From positions 1-6,853 of the forward strand of contig JAUYEB010000022.1 of assembly GCA_030691555.1 (NCBI GenBank): a DNA stretch of 6,853 nucleotides, written 5' to 3'. The stretch is from Candidatus Bathyarchaeota archaeon (GTDB lineage Archaea; Thermoproteota; Bathyarchaeia; TCS64). Position 1 is the stretch's first letter, and each line of letters opens with the position of its first letter. Below the pieces are notes generated by a model. That model worked only from the letters and a program-made list of their open reading frames with translations. It ran no database searches and had not been told where the DNA came from. Position numbers and translations under genes: made by a program. This document shows, piece after piece, positions 1-5,570 of this stretch.

Positions 1-600
1 CTCGTGGATACCCGCCCCGACCCAGACCGCGTAGGCGTTCACGTTGCCGCCCAGCAGCCCGTTCACGGGGGTTCCGAGGCAGAGGCAGGGGTATAGGAAC
101 ATGGAGACGAGGCCGAAGAGCGTGATCCCGGAGACAGCTAGGCCGGACTCCTCCTCCTTGGCGCCGATGGCGGGCGTCAGCGCAGCTATCGCGGAGGCCC
201 CGCAGATGGCAGTCCCCACCGCTATGAGTGAGGAGAGCCTGTGACCGAGCCCCATCCTCCCGCCGAGCCAGACGCCTAGCCCCAACGCCGCCACGATGAC
301 GACGAAGGCCGCCACCACCCCGACCCCCACCCTCGTCCAGATCAACGCGCTGGTCACGAAGCCGAGGAGGGCGACACCGAATTTGAGCAGCTGACCCGAG
401 CTGAAGCCAACACCCTCCCGAATCGAGGAGCGGACGCCGAACAGGTTGGCCACGATGATGCTCAGGACGAAGGCCCACATCAACGGGCTGATCGGCTTGT
501 AGAAGCCCCACACAAGGAAGGAGAACGCCGCGACGGCGACGCAGTAACCGAGGCCGGGAAGCACACGCTTGAGGGCGGCGGAGCTAGGCGCGTTGACCAA
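1..600 (-). CDS. YeiH/UPF0324-family (putative sulfate exporter type) membrane protein, 3' end cut by window edge
   Basis: I translated this by hand from the minus strand, starting at TTG 600-598. The frame stays open for 200 codons to the window edge. The protein is very hydrophobic, with likely membrane segments near residues 13-34, 37-54, 71-88, 91-113, 122-142 and 153-173. Family hallmarks are visible: LLKFGVALLGF (71-81), GRMGLGHRLSSLIAVGTAICGASA (within 114-137, centred on the conserved G-T-x-I-C-G-A), the following A-K-E-E-E (147-151), F-L-Y-P (168-171) and the late A-x-x-x-G-x-G-I-H-E (191-200). This matches the UPF0324/Cons_hypoth698 family (E. coli YeiH), usually about 340 residues, so roughly 140 residues are missing. 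Members are labelled putative sulfate exporters, but the substrate is poorly proven. No ATG or GTG lies upstream of TTG before the in-frame stop at 646-648. GTG at 564-562 is an alternative start. The gene follows the histidine kinase in the same direction after 45 bases, so cotranscription is likely. Confidence 0.88.
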   Translation of the reverse strand, partial: MVNAPSSAALKRVLPGLGYCVAVAAFSFLVWGFYKPISPLMWAFVLSIIVANLFGVRSSIREGVGFSSGQLLKFGVALLGFVTSALIWTRVGVGVVAAFVVIVAALGLGVWLGGRMGLGHRLSSLIAVGTAICGASAIAALTPAIGAKEEESGLAVSGITLFGLVSMFLYPCLCLGTPVNGLLGGNVNAYAVWVGAGIHE

Positions 601-621
601 TAGAAAGTCTGTGAGCCTGTA

Positions 622-640
622 CCGGTTACTAAAGTTTTCG
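622..640 (-). promoter_or_regulatory. Possible TATA/BRE element for the YeiH-like gene
   Basis: In the 45-base gap between the kinase stop and the transporter start, the minus strand reads CGAAAACTTTAGTAACC. The purine-rich CGAAAA could act as a BRE and CTTTAGTA as a weak TATA box, centred near 629. That is about 29 bases before TTG 600, which fits a leaderless transcript. It would give the transporter its own promoter besides read-through from the kinase gene. The motif is weak and unproven. Confidence 0.3.
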
Positions 641-645
641 CGGGG

Positions 646-1410
646 CTACTTCGACCGATTGCTCGGCAGCGAGACCCTGAAGGTTGTCCCCCTCCCCACC
701 TCCGAGTCGAATGAGATGCCGCCCCCGTGGGCCTCGACCACCCTCTTCGACGCGGCCAAACCAAGCCCGAAGCCGCCCCTCTTCTTCGAACCGAACGGGA
801 CGAAGACCTTATCCCTCATCTCGACCGGGATGCCCGACCCCGTGTCGGCTATCTCCACCACCACCCGGTCCCCCTCGACGTGTGTCGAGACGGCGAGGCT
901 ACCGCCCCCCGGCATCGCCTCGACGGCGTTCCCGATGATGACGGCGAAGACCCGGCGCATCTTCGACGGGTCGAACGCCCCATCCGGAATGGATGAATCA
1001 AGCCTCTTGACCACCGAGACGCCCCCCGACACCGGGACGTCCTCCAGAGCCTTCTCGATTAGCCTGTTCACGTTCCCAGGCATCGGCGTTATCTCGTGCC
1101 CCCTGTAGTAGTCGCGGAAGCCGTCGAGCAGCGCCGTGGCGTGCCTCAGGGCCTCGTTGATCTTCGGGACATACGTAGTGTCCCCCGGCTTCCTCTCCAT
1201 CAGGTAGATGCTGTTGGTTATCGTCTGGAGGGGGCCCCTGAGGTCGTGGGCGAGCTCCGAGCTTACCCGGGTCATCTCGCCCCTGAACTCCCTCTCCGCG
1301 AGCTCCCTCGCCCTCCTGTCAACATCCGCCAAAAGTGCCATGTACCTCTCCTCGGAGGCCACCAGTGCCTTCCTTAGCTCCTCGACCGTATCGGGCGTCC
1401 TCTCACACAT
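646..1410 (-). CDS. Soluble sensor histidine kinase without input domain
   Basis: This 254-residue protein has the full histidine kinase core. The H-box is SSELAHDLRGPLQTI with the phosphorylatable His55. The N-box is IIGNAVEAMPGGG with Asn161, the G1 box is ADTGSGIP (188-195), the F region is VFVPFGSKKRGG (202-213) and the G2 box is GFGLGLA (213-219). The end, GRGTTFRVSLP, is the usual last strand of the ATPase domain. Residues 9-50 are charged and probably form a helical coiled coil feeding into the DHp helices. No membrane segment and no recognisable PAS, GAF or HAMP domain is seen, so it should be cytoplasmic and probably senses through a partner or its short N-terminus. No response regulator is in the window. 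The ATG at 1410-1408 has no in-frame start upstream near it. It lies upstream of the YeiH-like gene in the same direction, suggesting control of or coexpression with that transporter. The signal is unknown. Confidence 0.92.
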   Translation of the reverse strand: MCERTPDTVEELRKALVASEERYMALLADVDRRARELAEREFRGEMTRVSSELAHDLRGPLQTITNSIYLMERKPGDTTYVPKINEALRHATALLDGFRDYYRGHEITPMPGNVNRLIEKALEDVPVSGGVSVVKRLDSSIPDGAFDPSKMRRVFAVIIGNAVEAMPGGGSLAVSTHVEGDRVVVEIADTGSGIPVEMRDKVFVPFGSKKRGGFGLGLAASKRVVEAHGGGISFDSEVGRGTTFRVSLPSNRSK

Positions 1411-1437
1411 CAGCGCCGACCAGCATCCTACAATTTT

Positions 1438-1455
1438 TCCATATCATATATCCAA
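1438..1455 (-). promoter_or_regulatory. TATA-like promoter of the histidine kinase gene
   Basis: On the minus strand this AT-rich stretch reads GGATATATGATATGG, with TATATGATAT at 1450-1441. Its centre is about 36 bases upstream of the ATG at 1410. With the usual archaeal spacing of about 25 bases, transcription would start near 1420 and leave a leader of roughly 10 bases. A GGATG near 1425-1429 could act as a poor ribosome site. It is placed back to back with the CDF promoter. Confidence 0.5.
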
Positions 1456-1479
1456 TTTATGGATTTTAAAGATGATAAC

Positions 1480-1508
1480 CTTTAAACCAAACTCGCAGGG
1501 AGTTTTAG
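1480..1508 (+). promoter_or_regulatory. Candidate TATA boxes of the CDF transporter gene
   Basis: Two TATA-like stretches precede the GTG at 1537. CTTTAAA at 1480-1486 would put the transcript start near 1508 and leave a leader of about 29 bases. GTTTTAG at 1502-1508 is preceded by purine-rich GGGA and would suit an almost leaderless transcript. The sequence alone does not choose between them. The presence of GAGGG at 1525-1529 favours the upstream box with a leader. Confidence 0.4.
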
Positions 1509-1524
1509 CCACAGTCGCGGGTTC

Positions 1525-1529
1525 GAGGG
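1525..1529 (+). promoter_or_regulatory. Possible ribosome binding site for the GTG start
   Basis: GAGGG lies 7 bases before GTG 1537 and can pair partly with an archaeal 16S 3' end. It supports GTG 1537 as the start, since the open frame upstream back to the TAA at 1483-1485 contains no ATG, GTG or TTG codon in frame. Confidence 0.4.
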
Positions 1530-1536
1530 CAAACAA

Positions 1537-2409
1537 GTGGATAAGCGCACAGTCGCCACGGTCACGGTGATCGGCGGGCTAATCATATTCGGCCTAAAGC
1601 TCCTGGCCTTCTTCGTATCGGGTTCGATAGCCCTGCTCTCGGACGCCCTCGAGTCGGTCGTCAACATAGTCGCCTCCATAATGCTGTTCATCTCAGTCAG
1701 GATATCGGCCAAGCCCGCGGACACCGAACACCTCTACGGCCACGAGAAGGTCGAGAACATCTCGGCCTTCATCGAGGGCGCGTTCGTGATAGTGGCCGCG
1801 CTCCTCATCGCATACGCCGCGGTTGGACGCTTGACGAACCCCGCCTTCGAGCTTGTAGAAGTCAACATAGCAGTCGGCATATCCTTCCTCGCTACCATCT
1901 TGAACCTTGGCCTCTCGGTGCTAATGGGGCGGATAGCGAAACAGACGGGCTCGATGGCCCTCGAAGGCGACTCAAAGCACCTCCTCAGCGATGTCTTCTC
2001 CTCCCTCGCAGTCAACGCCGGCCTCCTAGTCGCCGGCTTCACGGGCCTAAAGGTTCTCGACCCCCTGCTGGCGCTCATGGTCGCCTTCCTCGTGGGCAAG
2101 ATGGGCGTCGAACTCATCCAAAAGTCTGGCAACCAACTCATGGACGGCACGGCGGACGAGGAGCAGAAAAAGATCGAGGGCATCCTCCTGCTCCACAAGC
2201 CCCGGTTCATCGACTTCCACAACGTGAAGACCCGCCGAAGCGGTAGCAGGGTCTACGCCGAGCTCCACCTCACGGTCGACCCCAAGCTATCCGTAAAGGA
2301 GGCACACGACCTCACCAAACACCTGGAGGAGGACCTACACGAGGAGCTGCCCGAGGTGACCATCACCATCCACGTCGAGCCACCCAAGGCACACAGCGAC
2401 GCCGACTAG
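1537..2409 (+). CDS. Cation diffusion facilitator (CDF) divalent metal efflux transporter
   Basis: This 290-residue protein has the standard CDF plan of about six membrane helices in residues 1-200 followed by a cytoplasmic ferredoxin-like dimer domain (about 205-285). In helix 2, SDALESVVN (35-43) is the family signature. In helix 5, HLLSD (148-152) gives the HxxxD pair of the transport site. The loop after helix 2 has D62, H65 and H69 in PADTEHLYGHEK, matching the second metal site of YiiP-like proteins. The C-terminal domain has the typical FHNVKTRRSG and IHVEP strands with several histidines. Known members exchange Zn2+, Cd2+, Co2+, Fe2+ or Mn2+ for protons across the cytoplasmic membrane. 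HxxxD in helix 5 leans towards zinc-type substrates, but E39 and N43 replace the usual acidic pair of helix 2, so the substrate is open. The start is GTG 1537. The gene stands alone, divergent from the kinase. Confidence 0.95.
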   Translation: MDKRTVATVTVIGGLIIFGLKLLAFFVSGSIALLSDALESVVNIVASIMLFISVRISAKPADTEHLYGHEKVENISAFIEGAFVIVAALLIAYAAVGRLTNPAFELVEVNIAVGISFLATILNLGLSVLMGRIAKQTGSMALEGDSKHLLSDVFSSLAVNAGLLVAGFTGLKVLDPLLALMVAFLVGKMGVELIQKSGNQLMDGTADEEQKKIEGILLLHKPRFIDFHNVKTRRSGSRVYAELHLTVDPKLSVKEAHDLTKHLEEDLHEELPEVTITIHVEPPKAHSDAD

Positions 2410-2536
2410 CCCAACTTTTCAACCAGCGGAGGCACAACAAAGACCAGCGTCCCCCCCATGGGTAGCCTCATCGACAAATTCACGCTAAAATGCCGGGTCG
2501 GCAAACGATAGACGGCGGCTACGCGGCGTGGTGACA

Positions 2537-2559
2537 GCCCCAGAGGGGCCCCCCCCTTT
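2537..2559 (+). terminator. Hairpin plus T run, possible terminator
   Basis: A perfect 5-bp stem GCCCC/GGGGC with an AGA loop (2537-2549) is followed by six C and then TTTT (2556-2559). This could end transcription from the CDF gene, though the C spacer between stem and T run is not ideal. The same T run is also part of the TATA-like TTTTATA, so the element may belong to a promoter instead. Confidence 0.35.
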
Positions 2560-2562
2560 TAT
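2556..2562 (+). promoter_or_regulatory. Upstream TATA-like box (TTTTATA)
   Basis: TTTTATA is a good match to an archaeal TATA box but is flanked by C tracts rather than a purine-rich BRE. Transcription from it would begin near 2585, giving a leader of about 60 bases for the secreted-protein gene, in tandem with the closer box at 2603-2612. It could also simply be the T run of the preceding hairpin. Confidence 0.3.
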
Positions 2563-2602
2563 ACCCCGTGTCCCCGCCCCTTAAAAGAGGCAAAGTATTA
2601 TT

Positions 2603-2612
2603 ATTTTTAAAC
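2603..2612 (+). promoter_or_regulatory. Main TATA box of the secreted-protein gene
   Basis: ATTTTTAAAC sits inside the most AT-rich stretch before the gene, preceded by purine-rich GGCAAAG at 2589-2595. Its centre near 2608 predicts a transcript start near 2633-2636, about 10 bases before the TTG at 2644. The leader would be too short for a normal ribosome site, and none is seen. Confidence 0.55.
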
Positions 2613-2643
2613 ATTAAACGAGTCTACCTTTCTGGGAAACGCA

Positions 2644-5529
2644 TTGAGACTAGATAGTGTTTTCCCTGAAAACAAGAAGATAGGTTCGATACTCACAGTA
2701 GCAATATTGCTTCTGTCAACGCTGATCGTCGCGGCCCCCCCGATCGGGGCGGTGGCGCCACCCACGGTGGGAGGCGACTACTACTTCGACATGGGGGTTC
2801 TCGACACAGACACCTACACACTATACCCATGGGACGAGTCTAGCGTAAACATCGGCTTCTCCAAGTACGGTGAACTGATCAACCCCGACGAGCCCCTCGG
2901 CCTCAGCTACAAGGGCACAGACGCCTTCGCGAACCCCGCGGTGCCCCAGTGGCAGTGGAACAACGGCTGGGTCATAGACATCCACTGGATAGACCAGAGC
3001 GTCCTCAAGAACGTCTGGGCCTACGCCCTCTTCAGCGACTGGACCCCGATGGGAGTCGCGGGCGACTGGCAGCAGATGCAAATGACGCCGGACGCCTCTG
3101 ACCCCGCCGACACCAACGGAGGCCGCCGCACGAGCGGCTGGGCCGATACCGACGACATAAAGCTCATCTACGACGGCCCCAGAAAGTCGATCTACCTCCT
3201 CACAACGCGGATCTACGAGAAGAGCCCCGGAGAAGACGGGTCCCCACTCGTAGAGATAACCATACAACTCGTCTTCGACAAGGTCAAGAAGTACGTCATG
3301 GAGATCAAGGACGTCAAGCGCATCTGCGACGAAAAGATCCTCGGCCCGCTCCAGATAGAGTTCAGCCAACGCAGCGAGTGGGACCTAGGCGACACGGCCA
3401 ACACCAACACAAAGACCTACGCCGAGTTCTACGAGAACGTCGAGACAAAGTACGACAAACACCCATTCTACGCCCCCGAGAACGAGGAAAAGATAGTGAC
3501 ATACGACCTCTGCCAGGTGCTCAACCGCGAGACGGACCTCGTCGGCTTCGCAGCCTTCTGGCCCAACCTCATAAGCAAGTGGGTCACCGGGACCAACACG
3601 CTCCCCAGGATAGACCCACAGGGCCAGGAGGACAAGCTGACGAGCCTCGAGACCTACGACCACGAGGTCAGGGTCCCGATGATCGGCGACCCCGCAAACC
3701 CCAACGCCAAGAACATAAACGGCACCATGTACCTCCTCCTCCCCTACGACCCCGTCTCCTACCCGAGGGGCGAGGGCGTCTGGAAGGACACGCCCTGGGT
3801 CTTCCTAAAGAACCTCCAGGGGCAGTGGATACAGCTCCTGCAGGGACCAGACTGGCAGTGGGTCAACCTCATGCCCAGCGAGGTGCCCTCAGGCTACAGC
3901 ACAAAGGCCGTGAAGCTCACGGCGCCGCCCGCGATCACCAGGGGCAAGGAGTACCTCGTCCTCTACAAGATGAAGATGAAGGGCGAGATCAGGCACGTCG
4001 CCACCCCCGAGAGCTGCACAGACCCCTCATTCTTCCACGAAAACAAGACCTCACCAAGCTACGGCATGTACCAGGAGCCCGCCGTCCCATACGTGATGGC
4101 TGAGTGGGACTTCGAGCTCACGACGAACAACCTCGAGGCATCCACAAACCAGTTCCGCTGCGTGAGCGTCTACGGCCTCACAGACCTGAACAACGCAAAG
4201 GACCCCAACGAGTCGACGACCGAGGGTAGGACCTTCATGATAGACAGCGAGGTCCAGTACCAGCTCAACGAGGTCTTCAACCCCTGGGACCTGCAGGACG
4301 CCGCCGAGAAGGAGACGTTCAGGTGGGTCCAGAAGGGCGACGTGGCCACCGTCATCGAGCTCGCCTCCCACGTGACCGACATGAACGGCAACACATACCA
4401 GAACTGCCACACACCCATCTTCCCCGCCAAGTGGGGATACTACTGCCAGGACTCCGAGAAGGTGCTGCTGATCGACGCCAACGGGGTCATGGAGCCCCTG
4501 CTGCTTAGCCGACCAGACCACTACACCGCCTCCGGCACCACGATCACGCTGAACGCGGCCGCCATCCAGTCGGACACGGGCACGAGCCTGGGCAGCTGGG
4601 AGTACTACAAGGTCCTCTACAGCACGGAGACCGACGAAACCACCCCGGCCCTCTACGAGGGGCGCTGGGAGTGGATAGTCGTCGGCGAGACGAGCCACGC
4701 CTCTGACAGCATAGGAAGCGCCATGGTCTCGACCGCATGGCCCGAGTGGGAGGAGCGCCAGGTCTGGATGAGCGGCCTCGACGTCGAGGCCGAGGCACAG
4801 GGCCCGACCATCCCCGTCACCATGCGCCGATTCGACACAGGCAACGGAAAGCTCGACTACTACTACGACTACAGCGGAGGAGACCTGAGGACGGCCCTGC
4901 GCGACGACTGGAGCACACCCGACGGCTGGAGCGGCGAAGAGATACACCCATACGCCGTCAGCAGCGGCAACATCATCACCATCGGAGGCCCCATCAACAA
5001 CCTCGCGGCCTACTACTTCAACGACTTCACCGACTCCCTCATCTACACCACCTACGGCGAAGGCTTCTACGCCCCCGGGTGCTGGAGCAGGACCGTCACA
5101 GGCGACGACCTCTGGTACAGCAGCCCGACCGTCGACGACGACGTCGGCTACGCCATAATAAGCACGTACAAGGACCTCAACGAGACCATCGGCTTCCTCG
5201 TCTACGGCTACACAGCCGAGGACACCTACTACGCGTCCCACCTACTCCGCGGGGGCGGCCTCGAGTGGCTGGAGCAGCTCCAGCCGGGCGCCACCACCGT
5301 CATCATCTCGATAGACTATGAGGACCTCCACCCCGTCGCATACACGGTCGAGGAGGTGCTCGGCGTCTTCACCGAGTGCACCGGAGCCTTCACAAACTTC
5401 CAGGACGCTGCATGGGAGGCCAACCTCGCCTGCGCCGAGGACTACGTCATCGCCGCCGCCCAGGAGCGCTGCATAGCCCACAAGCTAGTCTGGATGGAGT
5501 TCGACGCACAGGTCCACCCAGACCCATAA
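2644..5529 (+). CDS. Large secreted surface protein, candidate S-layer protein
   Basis: This 961-residue protein starts at TTG 2644. No other start codon lies between the upstream in-frame TAA (2608-2610) and it, and a later start would destroy the signal peptide. Residues 11-12 are KK, residues 13-31 form a hydrophobic core, and cleavage is likely between about 30 and 38 (A-x-A at 36-38). The rest is polar, acidic and very rich in aromatic residues (about 34 Trp by hand count and many Tyr), like an extracellular beta-rich protein. There are four N-glycosylation sequons (N359, N467, N522, N846) and ten cysteines, all after residue 227, so disulfides are possible. Residues 777-905 contain IITIGGPINN, then VGYAIISTYKDLNET and GYTAEDTYYA. 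The GGP motif recalls the C-terminal region of archaeal S-layer proteins. No C-terminal membrane helix or sortase-like tail is present. I recognise no enzyme motif. Almost all Tyr and Asn codons end in C, which suggests strong expression. The S-layer role is inference. Confidence 0.9.
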   Translation: MRLDSVFPENKKIGSILTVAILLLSTLIVAAPPIGAVAPPTVGGDYYFDMGVLDTDTYTLYPWDESSVNIGFSKYGELINPDEPLGLSYKGTDAFANPAVPQWQWNNGWVIDIHWIDQSVLKNVWAYALFSDWTPMGVAGDWQQMQMTPDASDPADTNGGRRTSGWADTDDIKLIYDGPRKSIYLLTTRIYEKSPGEDGSPLVEITIQLVFDKVKKYVMEIKDVKRICDEKILGPLQIEFSQRSEWDLGDTANTNTKTYAEFYENVETKYDKHPFYAPENEEKIVTYDLCQVLNRETDLVGFAAFWPNLISKWVTGTNTLPRIDPQGQEDKLTSLETYDHEVRVPMIGDPANPNAKNINGTMYLLLPYDPVSYPRGEGVWKDTPWVFLKNLQGQWIQLLQGPDWQWVNLMPSEVPSGYSTKAVKLTAPPAITRGKEYLVLYKMKMKGEIRHVATPESCTDPSFFHENKTSPSYGMYQEPAVPYVMAEWDFELTTNNLEASTNQFRCVSVYGLTDLNNAKDPNESTTEGRTFMIDSEVQYQLNEVFNPWDLQDAAEKETFRWVQKGDVATVIELASHVTDMNGNTYQNCHTPIFPAKWGYYCQDSEKVLLIDANGVMEPLLLSRPDHYTASGTTITLNAAAIQSDTGTSLGSWEYYKVLYSTETDETTPALYEGRWEWIVVGETSHASDSIGSAMVSTAWPEWEERQVWMSGLDVEAEAQGPTIPVTMRRFDTGNGKLDYYYDYSGGDLRTALRDDWSTPDGWSGEEIHPYAVSSGNIITIGGPINNLAAYYFNDFTDSLIYTTYGEGFYAPGCWSRTVTGDDLWYSSPTVDDDVGYAIISTYKDLNETIGFLVYGYTAEDTYYASHLLRGGGLEWLEQLQPGATTVIISIDYEDLHPVAYTVEEVLGVFTECTGAFTNFQDAAWEANLACAEDYVIAAAQERCIAHKLVWMEFDAQVHPDP
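2674..2757 (+). other. Sec signal peptide coding region
   Basis: Residues 11-38 have a lysine pair, then a core of Ile, Leu, Val, Ala and Thr (KKIGSILTVAILLLSTLIV), and end in P-I-G-A-V-A. The A-V-A at 36-38 is a candidate signal peptidase site, although proline at +1 is unfavourable. V-A-A near 29-31 is the alternative. The 10 residues before the lysines are longer than usual for an n-region. Confidence 0.75.
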
Positions 5530-5543
5530 CCAACCCCCTCCCC

Positions 5544-5548
5544 TTTTT
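5544..5548 (+). terminator. Oligo-T terminator of the secreted-protein gene
   Basis: A CCCTTTTTCTC stretch lies 14 bases after the TAA at 5527-5529. Runs of T on the coding strand are enough for archaeal RNA polymerase to stop. The run lies within the 32-base gap to the converging MFS gene, so it would protect that gene from antisense read-through. Confidence 0.5.
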
Positions 5549-5554
5549 CTCACA

Positions 5555-5570
5555 CAGCCCCCTAGGGCTG
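5555..5570. repeat. Perfect 6-bp hairpin spanning the MFS stop codon
   Basis: CAGCCC (5555-5560) and GGGCTG (5565-5570) are perfect inverted arms around a 4-base loop that holds the TAG stop of the MFS gene (5562-5564 on the minus strand). It may mark the 3' end of one or both converging transcripts. It is short and could be chance in GC-rich DNA. Confidence 0.4.

Larger units (their letters stand above)
2410..2643 (+). other. Intergenic region between CDF and secreted-protein genes
   Basis: These 234 bases hold no convincing gene. They start with a short T run (ACTTTTC, 2414-2420) that may end the CDF transcript. Next comes a 17-codon frame at 2458-2511 without ribosome site or homologue that I recognise. 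Then follow a GCCCC-AGA-GGGGC hairpin (2537-2549), a nearly pure pyrimidine tract (2549-2580) and finally an AT-rich promoter stretch (2591-2619). The unusual length and layered structure suggest control of the large gene downstream. Confidence 0.6.

Noticed and set aside
480..764. A 94-codon minus-strand frame spanning the end of the kinase and the start of the transporter
   Set aside because: It overlaps both convincing genes in another frame and has an Arg/Ser/Pro-rich shadow composition.
569..1108. A 179-codon open frame on the plus strand over the kinase gene
   Set aside because: The kinase on the other strand has all catalytic boxes. This frame is Ser/Pro/Thr-rich without a domain.
1511..1536. 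GGGTTCGAGGGC, resembling a tRNA T-loop
   Set aside because: The flanks cannot form the 5-bp T stem, and no acceptor, D or anticodon arm is present nearby. A similar GGGTTCGATAGCCC at about 1620-1633 is inside the CDF coding region.
2458..2511. A 17-codon frame (ATG to TAG) in the intergenic region
   Set aside because: There is no ribosome site, no nearby TATA box, and nothing recognisable in the peptide. It could be a leader peptide only if the CDF transcript reads through.
4051..5241. A 396-codon open frame on the minus strand, antisense to the secreted protein
   Set aside because: It is a Val/Gly/Ala/Asp-rich shadow made by the C-ending codons of the real gene, with no promoter or recognisable motif.
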